From positions 1 through 64,000 of the forward strand of contig NZ_JAGWDK010000005.1 in NCBI RefSeq assembly GCF_018398875.1: a stretch of 64,000 bases of DNA, written 5' to 3'. Shown here piece after piece: positions 8,734-16,473 of the stretch. The stretch comes from Bradyrhizobium sp. sGM-13 (GTDB lineage: Bacteria; Pseudomonadota; Alphaproteobacteria; Rhizobiales; Xanthobacteraceae). The notes beneath the pieces were generated by a model, which was not told the origin of the DNA, did not search any database, and was given only the letters and a program-made list of their open reading frames with translations. Positions within the stretch are counted from its first letter, which is position 1, and each line of letters starts with the position of its first letter. The translations under genes and the position numbers were made by a program.

Positions 8734-8946
8734 CTATTCTGCCACGCCGGCTTTCTCGCGCATCTTGTCGATCAGCTTCGACGCTTCTGCCTTCGTAAGG
8801 TTCTCATTGAATGCCTCGGGGCAATGCGCCTGCTCGCACAATGTCTTCAGGTAAGATGCCTGAGCCCCAGTCATCGGCTCATCGCCGGAGACCCAATCGT
8901 CAGGGTCCTTTTCTGTGTTCGAGTCGATGCGCGTCTTGGAAGTCAT
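8734..8946 (-). CDS. DUF3072 domain small protein
   Basis: A 70-residue protein with the conserved block DPDDWVSGDEPMTGAQASYL followed by LCEQA and a C-terminal basic/acidic helix, which I recognise as DUF3072. Function is unknown. It is hydrophilic with no membrane segment. The ATG at 8946 is chosen because GAGGAGAAC precedes it by five bases; a longer frame would begin inside the promoter region. A perfect EcfG-type promoter lies immediately upstream (8968-8992), so it is probably a general-stress protein. Confidence 0.8.
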   Translation of the reverse strand: MTSKTRIDSNTEKDPDDWVSGDEPMTGAQASYLKTLCEQAHCPEAFNENLTKAEASKLIDKMREKAGVAE

Positions 8947-8967
8947 TGCCGTTCTCCTCATCCCAAG

Positions 8968-8992
8968 AACGCGTTTGTTCATGTATTGTTCC
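8968..8992 (-). promoter_or_regulatory. EcfG-type (general stress) promoter for the DUF3072 gene
   Basis: On the minus strand GGAAC (8992-8988) is followed after exactly 16 bases by CGTT (8971-8968). This is the full consensus of the alphaproteobacterial general stress sigma factor EcfG. The predicted start of transcription near 8960 leaves a leader of about 14 bases that contains the ribosome site GAGGAG. Confidence 0.75.
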
Positions 8993-9012
8993 GTGCGCCA
9001 TGACGCACCCGT

Positions 9013-9037
9013 GAAACTCCAGAGAACTCCCGCCGTT
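9013..9037 (+). promoter_or_regulatory. EcfG-like promoter for the yihY cassette
   Basis: GAAAC (9013-9017), one base off GGAAC, is followed after 16 bases by CGTT (9034-9037). It lies 53 bp before the yihY start and is back to back with the consensus EcfG promoter of the divergent DUF3072 gene. Confidence 0.5.
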
Positions 9038-9090
9038 CAGCAAACCTGCCCTCCGTACTTGCGGCGCGACGAGGAGGCGAGGGAAGAGCA

Positions 9091-9945
9091 ATGGCACCCT
9101 TGTGGCGGATATTGAAGGCCGCCGTTTTGGGCTTTGTGGCCAACGACGCCTTAAGCCGGGGAGCCTCCATTGCGTTTTATGCGGCGACTTCGCTGGCGCC
9201 AGTGCTTCTGATCGTCGTCGCAATCGCAGGCTTGGCGTTCGGGCAGGATGCTGCCCGTGCCGCGATAAGCGAGGAACTCGGCAAACTGCTCGGGCCGGCG
9301 GGCGGCGAATTCATCAAGACCATCCTCGCGCGCTCAAGCGATCCGGCGTCGGGGACGACCGCGACAGTTATCGGGCTCGTTACCGTCCTGATAACGGCAT
9401 CGGGCGTTTTCGGGGAAATGCGCACGGCACTGAACGCAACTTTCAAGGCCAAGCCGGTCGACGAGCCCATCTCCTCCTTGATTAAGGCTCGCGTCGCTAG
9501 TCTCGGCCTGGTGGCGGCCCTTGGCTTCATGCTGATCGTTTCGTTGGCCGCCAGCGCCGCGCTATCGGCCCTGGAGCAGTGGTCTGCTGATCAGGTCGTC
9601 CTGAGCGCTCTCAACACGGTGGTATCGCTGGCGATATTCACGCTGTTGTTCGCAGCGATCTACCGGGTACTGCCCGATACGACGATCTACTGGCGCCATC
9701 TCGTCCTGGGGGCATTTGTCACAGCCGTGTTGTTCACCGTCGGCAAGTCGCTAATCGGCTTATACCTCGGTCGCGCGGCGCCGAGTTCGTCCTATGGCGC
9801 GGCGGGTGCACTGATCGTCCTCATGTTCTGGGTCTATTACTCGTCGCAGATTTTCCTGTTCGGTGCTGAACTGACGAAGGCGATCGATGACGAGCGCCAT
9901 CCAGCCACGCGCGACGAGCGCGAGGAACAATTCAATAGCGCGTGA
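9091..9945 (+). CDS. YihY/BrkB family inner-membrane protein
   Basis: A 284-residue integral membrane protein with about six membrane segments and the family signatures FYAATSLAPVLL, FGEMRTALN, YRVLPD, and SSYGAAGALIVLMFWVYYSSQIFLFGAELT near the C-terminus. The family was once called ribonuclease BN by mistake; its molecular function is unsettled, with transport or flippase activity suggested. The ATG at 9091 follows GAGGGAAG. It heads a run of five same-strand genes with tiny gaps or overlaps, and an EcfG-like promoter lies upstream, so a role in stress adaptation of the envelope is inferred. Confidence 0.9.
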   Translation: MAPLWRILKAAVLGFVANDALSRGASIAFYAATSLAPVLLIVVAIAGLAFGQDAARAAISEELGKLLGPAGGEFIKTILARSSDPASGTTATVIGLVTVLITASGVFGEMRTALNATFKAKPVDEPISSLIKARVASLGLVAALGFMLIVSLAASAALSALEQWSADQVVLSALNTVVSLAIFTLLFAAIYRVLPDTTIYWRHLVLGAFVTAVLFTVGKSLIGLYLGRAAPSSSYGAAGALIVLMFWVYYSSQIFLFGAELTKAIDDERHPATRDEREEQFNSA

Positions 9946-9989
9946 GTTCGTCCTCAAAATCAACACGAACCCAAGAGGGCGGTGACGAC

Positions 9990-11015
9990 ATGACACGATC
10001 CGTAGAAGAGCTACGACGGGAATCCGAGCAAAGCCGCGCGCAGCTTGCGGCGACCGTCGATCGGTTGAGGGAACAGATCACCGACACCGCGGAAGACATT
10101 CGCTACAAGGTTTCGCCGGATGGCATCAAGGCCGAGGTTTCCGGCTTCATCAGTCACAAGACGCAGACTTGGCTTGGCGCGCTCAGGCAGCAAGCGATGG
10201 AGAATCCGATGCAGGCGATTGCCGCGGGCACCGCGATTGCGGTGCCCGCGCTGCGGCTGGCCCGCGGTTTTCCGCTCCCGCTCCTGATGATCGGTGCGGG
10301 GCTCGCCCTGAGTTCGAAAACCGTGCGCGACCGCGCTGCGGAAGCGGCGGCGCCCGGAGTTGAAAAAGCCAGGGAAGTGATGGACGAGACCGCGGCACGC
10401 GCGCAGTCGCTCGGCGATGGCCTGCGTCAGGCGCTATCCTCCACCCAGAGCGAGGCAACCGCTAGGGCCGGCGACGCACAGGAGGCCGCGGGCGAGATGG
10501 CGAGCGAGACGAGGGATCGGGCCGCCGAGACCGCTGATGCCGTCATCGACAAGGTCAGGGCTGGCACGGATGCCGCTTCGGAAATGGCAAATGACACTAT
10601 GGAAATGGCGAAAGAAAAGATGGAGCGCGCTCGCTCCTCCGCCACCCGCGCGGCGACCGCAGCACCCGCAGCGGCAAGCAAGGTGATCCGCGACAACGCT
10701 GCATTGATCGGCGGCCTGGGAGTGGCGATTGGTGCGATCCTTGCTGCTTCGCTTCCAAGTACCAGGGCCGAGGCCGGCGTAATGGGTAAAGCGAGCGACA
10801 GCGCAAAACGCGCCGCCGGCACGGCAGCTCAATCCGGATTCGATGCGGCTAAGGACGCCGTTATGTCGGCTGCGGACGCCGCGGCGAAAAGCGTTTCCGA
10901 CGCCGACCTCGGCAAGCACGCCAGTCGGATCACGGAAGGCGTGACCGAGAGGCTCCAAGAAGTGGCCGACGACGTCGTGACGACGGCATTTGATCCTTCC
11001 CGTAACCCCGCATAG
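9990..11015 (+). CDS. DUF3618 domain-containing membrane-associated protein
   Basis: A 341-residue protein. The N-terminus, with RRESEQSRAQLAATVDRLRE, is the DUF3618 motif. A hydrophobic pair follows at about residues 70-110 (NPMQAIAAGTAIAVPALRLA, LLMIGAGLAL). The rest is a long Ala/Glu/Lys-rich helical region, likely coiled coil, interrupted by a third hydrophobic stretch (ALIGGLGVAIGAILAASLP). The ATG at 9990 has AAGAGGGCGG upstream; a GTG at 9942 overlapping the yihY stop is possible. The apolipoprotein-like repeats resemble LEA-type stress proteins. Function unknown. Confidence 0.75.
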   Translation: MTRSVEELRRESEQSRAQLAATVDRLREQITDTAEDIRYKVSPDGIKAEVSGFISHKTQTWLGALRQQAMENPMQAIAAGTAIAVPALRLARGFPLPLLMIGAGLALSSKTVRDRAAEAAAPGVEKAREVMDETAARAQSLGDGLRQALSSTQSEATARAGDAQEAAGEMASETRDRAAETADAVIDKVRAGTDAASEMANDTMEMAKEKMERARSSATRAATAAPAAASKVIRDNAALIGGLGVAIGAILAASLPSTRAEAGVMGKASDSAKRAAGTAAQSGFDAAKDAVMSAADAAAKSVSDADLGKHASRITEGVTERLQEVADDVVTTAFDPSRNPA

Positions 11016-11031
11016 CTGAAAAGAGACCGCC

Positions 11032-11628
11032 ATGAGCGATTTGGATCTCAACACCCGTAACACCAACTCCTCTCAGGACCAGAATACGACGACGTCGCCC
11101 CAGGACTTGAAGGACCAGGCTACCGAAGCTGGCGCAGAGATGAAGCAGCGCGCCGGCGACGCGCTGAAGGCGTCGACGGATATGGCGCGCGAGAAATTCA
11201 AGGAAGCGGCGGATGCCGCCAAGGACGTGGCGTCAGGAACTGCCGATCGTCTCCAGGAGCAGGCTGGAGGACAACAGCGTACGGGCGCGGATTTCATCGG
11301 CCGGCTTGCCGGCGATATCAGGAATGCGGCGCGCGCGTTCGAGAATGACGCACCGTTTGCCGCCCGCAGCATCAATTCCGCGGCTGAATATGTTGACGAG
11401 GCCGCCGACAAGTTCCGCAACGGAAGTCTCCGCGATCTCGTCGATGGCGCGACAGATTTTGCGAGGCGGCAGCCTGCGGCTTTTCTCGGTCTTTCGGTGC
11501 TTGCCGGTTTCGCCGCGGTCCGCTTCCTGAAGGCGTCCGGGAATCAGAGCTCTTCACCGCAAGGCTCTTCCTCATCGTACCCGCCATCACCCTCCACCTC
11601 GTCCTCCTACAAAGCGGAGGCATCATGA
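11032..11628 (+). CDS. Hypothetical stress-type protein with amphipathic helices
   Basis: A 198-residue protein. The N-terminus is polar and Asn/Gln/Thr-rich, followed by Ala/Lys/Glu helical repeats (AGDALKASTDMAREKFKEAA), a DLVDGATDFARRQPAAFLG segment, one hydrophobic stretch (LSVLAGFAAVRFL) and a Ser/Pro-rich tail. It resembles proteins labelled nutrient-deprivation-induced in rhizobia, but I cannot assign a family with certainty. The start ATG is 16 bp after the DUF3618 gene, and its stop overlaps the next start (ATGA), so translation is probably coupled. Confidence 0.7.
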   Translation: MSDLDLNTRNTNSSQDQNTTTSPQDLKDQATEAGAEMKQRAGDALKASTDMAREKFKEAADAAKDVASGTADRLQEQAGGQQRTGADFIGRLAGDIRNAARAFENDAPFAARSINSAAEYVDEAADKFRNGSLRDLVDGATDFARRQPAAFLGLSVLAGFAAVRFLKASGNQSSSPQGSSSSYPPSPSTSSSYKAEAS

Positions 11629-12020
11629 GCACCAAAACCGATCTTCGGACGATCTCGAACCTCTTGGGCGATGCCCTTTCGCAATTTGCCAAGCTGTTTC
11701 AAAACGAAGTCGATCTCGCCAAGGCTGAGCTTGGCGAGAAGGTTCAGCAAATCGGTGTCGCTGTTGGCCTAGTCGCGGCCGGCGCCATTCTCGTCGTTCC
11801 TGCGGTTGTCATGGCCCTGTTTGCCCTTTCAGCCGCCTTGATCGCGGGAGGATGGTCGCAGCCCGTCGCGTATCTGATCTCCGCGATCGTGGCCGCGGTG
11901 CTTGCGGCGATCCTGTTTGCGATCGGCATGAACCGGCTGGACGCGCGGAATCTGGCCCCGCGCGAAACGCTGCGGCAACTCGAAAAGGACAAGGATACCG
12001 TGAAGGGAATGGTGCGATGA
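11625..12020 (+). CDS. Holin-like (phage holin superfamily III / DUF1469) membrane protein
   Basis: A 131-residue protein. The N-terminal helix LGDALSQFAKLFQNEVDLAKAELGEK is the hallmark of this family. Two membrane hairpins follow (VAVGLVAAGAILVVPAVVMA and VAYLISAIVAAVLAAILFAI) and then a charged tail. Despite the name, chromosomal members are not lysis genes and occur in stress clusters with DUF3618 proteins. It overlaps its upstream neighbour by 4 bp (ATGA) and its downstream neighbour by 4 bp, so it is a core part of this operon. Confidence 0.82.
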   Translation: MSTKTDLRTISNLLGDALSQFAKLFQNEVDLAKAELGEKVQQIGVAVGLVAAGAILVVPAVVMALFALSAALIAGGWSQPVAYLISAIVAAVLAAILFAIGMNRLDARNLAPRETLRQLEKDKDTVKGMVR

Positions 12021-12778
12021 GCGGAACACAAGGGACTTTCATAGATGGCCTGACGGCTGCTGCCCGCGACAATCCGCTTGCTGCGGCCTTGATCGGAGGC
12101 GGCGCGCTTTGGCTGCTTATCGGCAATGACAAGTTGAAGGACGCGGCGAACTCCGTCATGGGCGCTGCCGCGCCGCTTGCCGATACAGTTGCGCGCGGTC
12201 AACGGGCCGCCGCTTCCAAATTCGAGAACAGCTACAGTTCCGCTCGGGATCGAACGTCCCGCATGCAGGACGAAGCCTCGCGAGGCATTAGTGAAACCGT
12301 ACGCGACGCTCGAAGCGCGGCTTCCGACACGATGGGGGATGCGGCGAATACGATAAGCGATCGGTTCGAGGAGGGCGTCTCCGGTGCGCGGGAAATGTGG
12401 GACCGTCTGGGCAGGGCGCTGCCACGGAGGGAAACGCTGGCTCAGGCGCAAACCTCGCTTTCCGATCTCCTCGAACGACAACCGCTGGTGCTCGGTGCTG
12501 TCGGTCTGGCGATCGGCGCCACGGTGGCCGGGGCGTTGGCGAAGTCCGGTCTTGAGGACGAGTGGGTCGGCGACCTCAGCGACAGTCTGAAGGCGGATCT
12601 AAATACCCGCGCTGGTGCCGTATCGCAAAGCGTGAGAGAGGCTTCCGACACGCTCAAGGCCGAGTTCTCGGATGCCGGTGCCGAACTGGTTGATCGGGTC
12701 CAACAGGCGGGGCACGATGCAATGGACGCCGCCCGAGAAAAAGCGGACGTGACGTCCCGGTCGACCAATATCGGTTAA
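12017..12778 (+). CDS. Hypothetical membrane-associated stress protein, last gene of the cassette
   Basis: A 253-residue protein with a short hydrophobic segment near the N-terminus (NPLAAALIGGGALWLLIG), a long Ala/Arg/Asp/Ser-rich helical stretch, a motif LSDLLERQPLVLGAVGLAIGA matching the hydrophobic block of its two upstream neighbours, and a C-terminal coiled region. The repeated design (helical region plus a 'QPLVLGAVGLAIGA'-type hairpin) suggests it is a paralogue of the DUF3618-type proteins in the same operon. The ATG at 12017 overlaps the holin-like stop. Function unknown. Confidence 0.72.
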   Translation: MSGTQGTFIDGLTAAARDNPLAAALIGGGALWLLIGNDKLKDAANSVMGAAAPLADTVARGQRAAASKFENSYSSARDRTSRMQDEASRGISETVRDARSAASDTMGDAANTISDRFEEGVSGAREMWDRLGRALPRRETLAQAQTSLSDLLERQPLVLGAVGLAIGATVAGALAKSGLEDEWVGDLSDSLKADLNTRAGAVSQSVREASDTLKAEFSDAGAELVDRVQQAGHDAMDAAREKADVTSRSTNIG

Positions 12779-12829
12779 AATCGCAGTTGAATCAGCGGCT
12801 TGCGAGAAAGATCTGCCGCGTTCCCGGAG

Positions 12830-13015
12830 CTAGCCGAAGAACGCGGAGAGGACCGCCATGTCCGAGGTCGCCGGCGTGTCGCCGCGCAGGTCGGCATCGA
12901 TCACCCGCCGGCAGGCATCGACGGTGACGGTGTCGCCGAGGTCATGTGCCGCGTCGAGAATGGTCCACGCGGTCTCGCCCGAAGGTCTTTCGTAGTCCTG
13001 GCCCAACAGTGCCAT
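12830..13015 (-). CDS. Small hypothetical protein, 61 residues
   Basis: A short open frame on the minus strand with balanced composition (ARP-free start MALLGQDYERPSGETAW, then DACRRVIDADLRG). GGGGAG lies 11 bases before the ATG at 13015. It looks like a small soluble protein rather than a shadow, because no other gene overlaps it, but I do not recognise a family. It converges with the stress cassette. Treat as probable. Confidence 0.5.
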   Translation of the reverse strand: MALLGQDYERPSGETAWTILDAAHDLGDTVTVDACRRVIDADLRGDTPATSDMAVLSAFFG

Positions 13016-13383
13016 GGTCGTCTCGCTCCCCAGTGGAGCAAACAGGATATCCAGGAGCTTTTAAAATCAGGATGGCGGGCTAGTGTGCATTTGAGCCGAC
13101 CCGGTACCCGCGGTTAACCAATGGCTCCGCCCCGGTCGGTCGGCCACCAGCCAGCCGACAAGGGGGCGCGGCACCCCGTACCTTGACCTTTTGCCCGGGC
13201 GGCAGTAGATACCCGCCACCTGCTGCCGGCCCGTTGAGATGCGGATATCCGGCGCGGCTTTGAATTCCCCCGAACAATCGAGCCCGCTTGGCGGCTCATC
13301 CTTCGAGAGAGGGCTGGGCACTAGAGGGCTGTTCGAATTCGCTTTGAATCGCAATCGTCTCACGAAGGACGCGGTAACCAACG
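13016..13383 (+). other. secE upstream region
   Basis: 368 bases without a gene. The main content is a near-consensus housekeeping promoter (13183-13211, listed separately), which leaves an mRNA leader of about 165 bases before secE. A short inverted pair GTCGGC/GCCGAC lies near 13138-13159. Nothing else was recognised. Confidence 0.5.
13183..13211 (+). promoter_or_regulatory. Housekeeping (sigma-70-type) promoter of the secE-nusG-rplKA operon
   Basis: TTGACC (13183-13188) and TAGATA (13206-13211) are separated by 17 bases, the optimal spacing. The predicted start is near 13218. It points toward secE, and no other good match was seen in the gap. Confidence 0.65.
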
Positions 13384-13575
13384 ATGGCTTTCAGCCCGTT
13401 CAAATTCCTGCAGGAAGTGCGCTCGGAGACCGCCAAGGTCACCTGGCCGACGCGCCGCGAGACAACGATCACCACGATCATGGTCTTCGTGATGGTTGCC
13501 TTGGCTTCGATCTTTTTCTTCCTGTCGGATTTGATCATCCGCTACGTCGTCACCTTCCTGCTGGGCGTCCAATGA
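13384..13575 (+). CDS. secE: Preprotein translocase subunit SecE
   Basis: A 63-residue protein, the short single-span form usual in alphaproteobacteria. The conserved cytoplasmic helix FLQEVRSETAKVTWPTRRET is followed by one membrane segment (IMVFVMVALASIFFFLSDLI). It clamps SecY in the SecYEG channel of the inner membrane. It overlaps nusG by 4 bp (ATGATGA), a classic secE-nusG arrangement. Confidence 0.97.
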   Translation: MAFSPFKFLQEVRSETAKVTWPTRRETTITTIMVFVMVALASIFFFLSDLIIRYVVTFLLGVQ

Positions 13576-14126
13576 TGAGCACCGGAACCCTTACGATGGA
13601 CAAGCGCTGGTATATCGTTCACGCCTACTCGAATTTCGAGAAGAAGGTGGCGGAATCGATCCGCGAGCAGGCGAAGCAGCGCGGCCTCGAGGAACTGTTC
13701 GACCAGGTGTTGGTGCCGACCGAAAAAGTCACCGAGGTGCGCCGCGGCCGCAAGATCGACGCCGAGCGCAAGTTCTTCCCGGGCTACGTGCTGGTGAAGA
13801 TGAAGCTGACCGACGAGGCGTTCCATCTCATCAAGAACACGCCAAAGGTGACGGGCTTCCTCGGCGCAGAAAACAAGCCGATGCCGATCTCCGAATCCGA
13901 AGCGATGCACATCCTGCAGCAGGTGCAGGAAGGTGTTGAGCGGCCGAAGGCCACGGTGTCGTTTGAAATCGGCGAGAACGTCCGCGTGGCCGATGGTCCG
14001 TTCGCGTCATTCTCCGGCGTGGTTGAGGAAATTGACGAGGCGCGTTCGCGCGTGAAGGTCGCGGTGTCGATCTTCGGCCGCGCCACGCCCGTCGAACTGG
14101 AATTCGGTCAGGTCGAGAAGGTCTGA
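13572..14126 (+). CDS. nusG: Transcription termination/antitermination factor NusG
   Basis: A 184-residue protein. The NGN domain begins at KRWYIVHAYSNFEKKV and contains ERKFFPGYVLVKM, which contacts RNA polymerase. The C-terminal KOW domain contains GENVRVADGPFASFSGVVEEID, which binds Rho or ribosomal S10. Starts at 13572, 13575 or 13596 are possible; the first overlaps the secE stop and suggests translational coupling. NusG links transcription to translation by bridging RNA polymerase and S10. Confidence 0.97.
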   Translation: MMSTGTLTMDKRWYIVHAYSNFEKKVAESIREQAKQRGLEELFDQVLVPTEKVTEVRRGRKIDAERKFFPGYVLVKMKLTDEAFHLIKNTPKVTGFLGAENKPMPISESEAMHILQQVQEGVERPKATVSFEIGENVRVADGPFASFSGVVEEIDEARSRVKVAVSIFGRATPVELEFGQVEKV

Positions 14127-14258
14127 TCGGAGCGGCGCGAAGCTTGTCTTCGCGTCAACTAAGGCCGTGGGAGGATGAGGGCGGTCGCCAACCGCGCTTC
14201 AACCGAACCACGGACCCTGAAACCGCCGGTTTCATACCCGGCACAACAGGAGTGATAC
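14127..14258 (+). other. nusG-rplK leader with two small hairpins
   Basis: GCGGT (14181-14185) pairs with ACCGC (14191-14195), and TGAAACC (14218-14224) pairs with GGTTTCA (14228-14234). The second hairpin is 25 bases before the rplK start and could belong to an L11/L1 autoregulatory leader. In many bacteria L1 represses this mRNA; the pairing here is only suggestive. Confidence 0.35.
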
Positions 14259-14687
14259 ATGGCAAAGAAAGTGACCGGATACCTGAAGCTTCAGGTGCCG
14301 GCGGGTGCGGCCAATCCGTCGCCCCCGATCGGCCCCGCGCTTGGTCAGCGCGGCCTCAACATCATGGAATTCTGCAAGGCGTTCAACGCGCAGACGCAGA
14401 AGGAAGAAAAGAACACCCCGATCCCGGTGATCATCACCATCTATGCGGACCGTTCCTTCACCTTCGAGATGAAGACGCCGCCGATGTCCTACTTCCTCAA
14501 GCAGGCTGCCAAGATCCAGTCCGGCTCGAAAGCTCCGGGCCGCGACAAGGCGGGCCAGGTGACACGCGCGCAGGTGCGCGAGATCGCCGAGAAGAAGATG
14601 AAGGATCTCAATTGCGACTCAGTCGAATCGGCCATGAAGATGGTCGAGGGCTCCGCCCGTTCGATGGGTCTGGAAGTTGCGGGGTAA
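14259..14687 (+). CDS. rplK: 50S ribosomal protein L11
   Basis: 142 residues, normal length. It carries the strongly conserved segment [19 protein letters not shown] at about residues 22-40, which contacts the GTPase-associated centre of 23S rRNA and elongation factors. The C-terminal rRNA-binding domain ends in SMGLEV. The start has AGGAGTG upstream. rplA follows after 6 bp, so the two are co-transcribed as rplKA. Confidence 0.98.
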   Translation: MAKKVTGYLKLQVPAGAANPSPPIGPALGQRGLNIMEFCKAFNAQTQKEEKNTPIPVIITIYADRSFTFEMKTPPMSYFLKQAAKIQSGSKAPGRDKAGQVTRAQVREIAEKKMKDLNCDSVESAMKMVEGSARSMGLEVAG

Positions 14688-14693
14688 CGGACC

Positions 14694-15386
14694 ATGGCAA
14701 TCGGAAAACGTTTGAAGAAGGTCCGTGAGGGCATCGACCGCGAGAAGCTCTATCCGCTCGCGGATGCCATCAAGATGGTCAAGGAACGCGCCACGTCGAA
14801 GTTCGACGAGACGATCGAGATCGCGATCAATCTCGGCGTCGACCCGCGCCACGCCGACCAGATGGTTCGTGGCGTCGTCAACCTGCCGAACGGCACCGGC
14901 CGCACGCTGCGCGTCGGCGTGTTCGCCCGTGGCGCCAAAGCGGACGAAGCCAAGGCTGCCGGTGCTGACGTCGTCGGCGCCGAAGACCTCGTCGAGAAGG
15001 TCCAGGGCGGCACGATCGACTTCGACCGTTGCATCGCAACCCCCGACATGATGCCGCTGGTTGGCCGCCTCGGTAAGGTGCTCGGCCCGCGCGGTATGAT
15101 GCCGAACCCGAAGATCGGCACCGTGACGATGGACGTTACGTCAGCCGTGAAGGGCGCCAAGGGCGGCTCGGTCGAATTCCGCGTCGAGAAGGCCGGCATC
15201 GTGCAGGCCGGTGTCGGCAAGGCGTCGTTCTCCGAGGAAAAGCTGGTGCAGAACGTGAAAGCACTTGCGGATGCGGTGGCGAAGGCAAAGCCGGCCGGCG
15301 CCAAGGGCACCTACATCCAGCGCGTAGCGGTGTCCTCCACCATGGGCCCGGGCGTCAAGGTCGAGCCGGGCACGCTGCTCGGCTAG
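14694..15386 (+). CDS. rplA: 50S ribosomal protein L1
   Basis: 230 residues, typical length. L1 forms the mobile E-site stalk and commonly represses its own rplK-rplA mRNA. Family motifs include [28 protein letters not shown] and the C-terminal [11 protein letters not shown] good intrinsic-type terminator follows 26 bp after the stop, so this operon ends here rather than running into rplJL. Confidence 0.98.
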   Translation: MAIGKRLKKVREGIDREKLYPLADAIKMVKERATSKFDETIEIAINLGVDPRHADQMVRGVVNLPNGTGRTLRVGVFARGAKADEAKAAGADVVGAEDLVEKVQGGTIDFDRCIATPDMMPLVGRLGKVLGPRGMMPNPKIGTVTMDVTSAVKGAKGGSVEFRVEKAGIVQAGVGKASFSEEKLVQNVKALADAVAKAKPAGAKGTYIQRVAVSSTMGPGVKVEPGTLLG

Positions 15387-15412
15387 TTCGTGGCGGTTTA
15401 AGTGAATTGCAG

Positions 15413-15443
15413 GGGCGGAATCGGGCGACCGATTCCGCCCTTT
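15413..15443 (+). terminator. Terminator after rplA
   Basis: GGGCGGAATCG (15413-15423) pairs perfectly with CGATTCCGCCC (15430-15440) around a 6-base loop and is followed by TTTGCGTTT. The T run is short, but the 11-bp stem is strong. It separates rplKA from the genes inserted before rplJ. Confidence 0.65.
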
Positions 15444-15514
15444 GCGTTTGATGTCGCTTTTGCGTAATCGTCGCCCCGTCGGACTTGGCAAGGACTTGGC
15501 AAGAAGGAAGAACA

Positions 15515-16468
15515 ATGCCCGAGAAAGTCCTCATCTATTCGCGTTTCCCGAAAGCCCAAATGGAGCGGTTTGGCGAACGCTTTGAACTGCTGAACGCTGC
15601 CGGCAAGGCGCCGAATGAGGTGTTCTCCGCCGAGCAACTCGCCGACATCAGAGCGCTGATCACGGCGGGCGGCACGCCGCTGCGTGGCGACGCGATGGAC
15701 ATGATGCCGAAACTGGGCGCCATTATCTGCTACGGCACCGGCTATGACGGCGTCGATCTGGCGGCGGCGGCGAAGCGCAATATTGCGGTCGGTCACAGCC
15801 CCGGCGCCAATGCCGCGTCGGTCGCCGATATCGCTGTTACGCTGATGCTGGCCGCCACGCGGCGGCTGCTCGTTGCCGACGATTATGTGCGGGGCGGCAG
15901 TTGGGCGGCGGCGAAGCCGTCGCCGATGATGCGTCCGCAGGCGGGTATGCTCGGCCGCAAAATCGGCGTCTACGGCATGGGCGAGATCGGCCGCAAGATC
16001 GCCGCGCGGGTTGCCGCGTTCGAGACCGAGGTCGGCTATTTCAGCCGCCGGCAGCACGATGTGCCGTATCGGTATTTTCCGAGCCTGGATGCGCTGGCCG
16101 AATGGTGCAGTGTCCTGATGATCGCGGTGCGGGCGGGCGCCGATACCCATCACGTTGTCGATGCCAATATTCTGCGCAAGCTCGGCAAGGATGGCTATGT
16201 CGTCAACATTTCGCGCGGCTCGGTGATCGACCAGCCGGCCCTGATCGCGGCGCTGTCCGACCAGACCATCGCTGGCGCCGGCCTCGACGTCTACGCCAAG
16301 GAGCCGCATGCTCCGGATGCGCTGACGGCGCTGCCCAATGTCGTGCTCTCTCCGCACATCGGCGGCCATACGCTGGAGTCGCATGTGGCGATGCAGAACT
16401 GCGTACTCGCCAATCTCGACGCGTTCTTCGCCGGCAAGCCGCTGCCGTACAAGGTGCCGCTTGGCTGA
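15515..16468 (+). CDS. D-2-hydroxyacid dehydrogenase (glyoxylate/hydroxypyruvate reductase-like)
   Basis: A 317-residue NAD(P)-dependent dehydrogenase of the D-isomer family. The cofactor motif GMGEIG is at residues 154-159. The catalytic set is R234 (NISRG), E263 (YAKEP) and H281 (SPHIGGH). SRR after the second strand (YFSRRQ) suggests NADPH preference. The ATG at 15515 follows AAGAAGGAAG. It reduces a 2-oxo acid such as glyoxylate or hydroxypyruvate, though substrate choice cannot be proven from sequence. It lies between rplKA and rplJL on the same strand and converges with the ECF41 operon, 5 bp away. Confidence 0.9.
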   Translation: MPEKVLIYSRFPKAQMERFGERFELLNAAGKAPNEVFSAEQLADIRALITAGGTPLRGDAMDMMPKLGAIICYGTGYDGVDLAAAAKRNIAVGHSPGANAASVADIAVTLMLAATRRLLVADDYVRGGSWAAAKPSPMMRPQAGMLGRKIGVYGMGEIGRKIAARVAAFETEVGYFSRRQHDVPYRYFPSLDALAEWCSVLMIAVRAGADTHHVVDANILRKLGKDGYVVNISRGSVIDQPALIAALSDQTIAGAGLDVYAKEPHAPDALTALPNVVLSPHIGGHTLESHVAMQNCVLANLDAFFAGKPLPYKVPLG

Positions 16469-16473
16469 CGGGC

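Noticed and set aside
9924..9948. GGAAC-N16-AGTT at the end of yihY, before the DUF3618 gene
   Set aside because: The -10 element is off at a conserved position and the site is inside coding sequence; kept only as a weak possibility for an internal promoter.
8566..13383. tRNA-Trp as attachment site of an integrated island
   Set aside because: No integrase, no transposase and no second copy of the tRNA 3' end was found between tRNA-Trp and secE. The cassette may have arrived another way or be ancestral.
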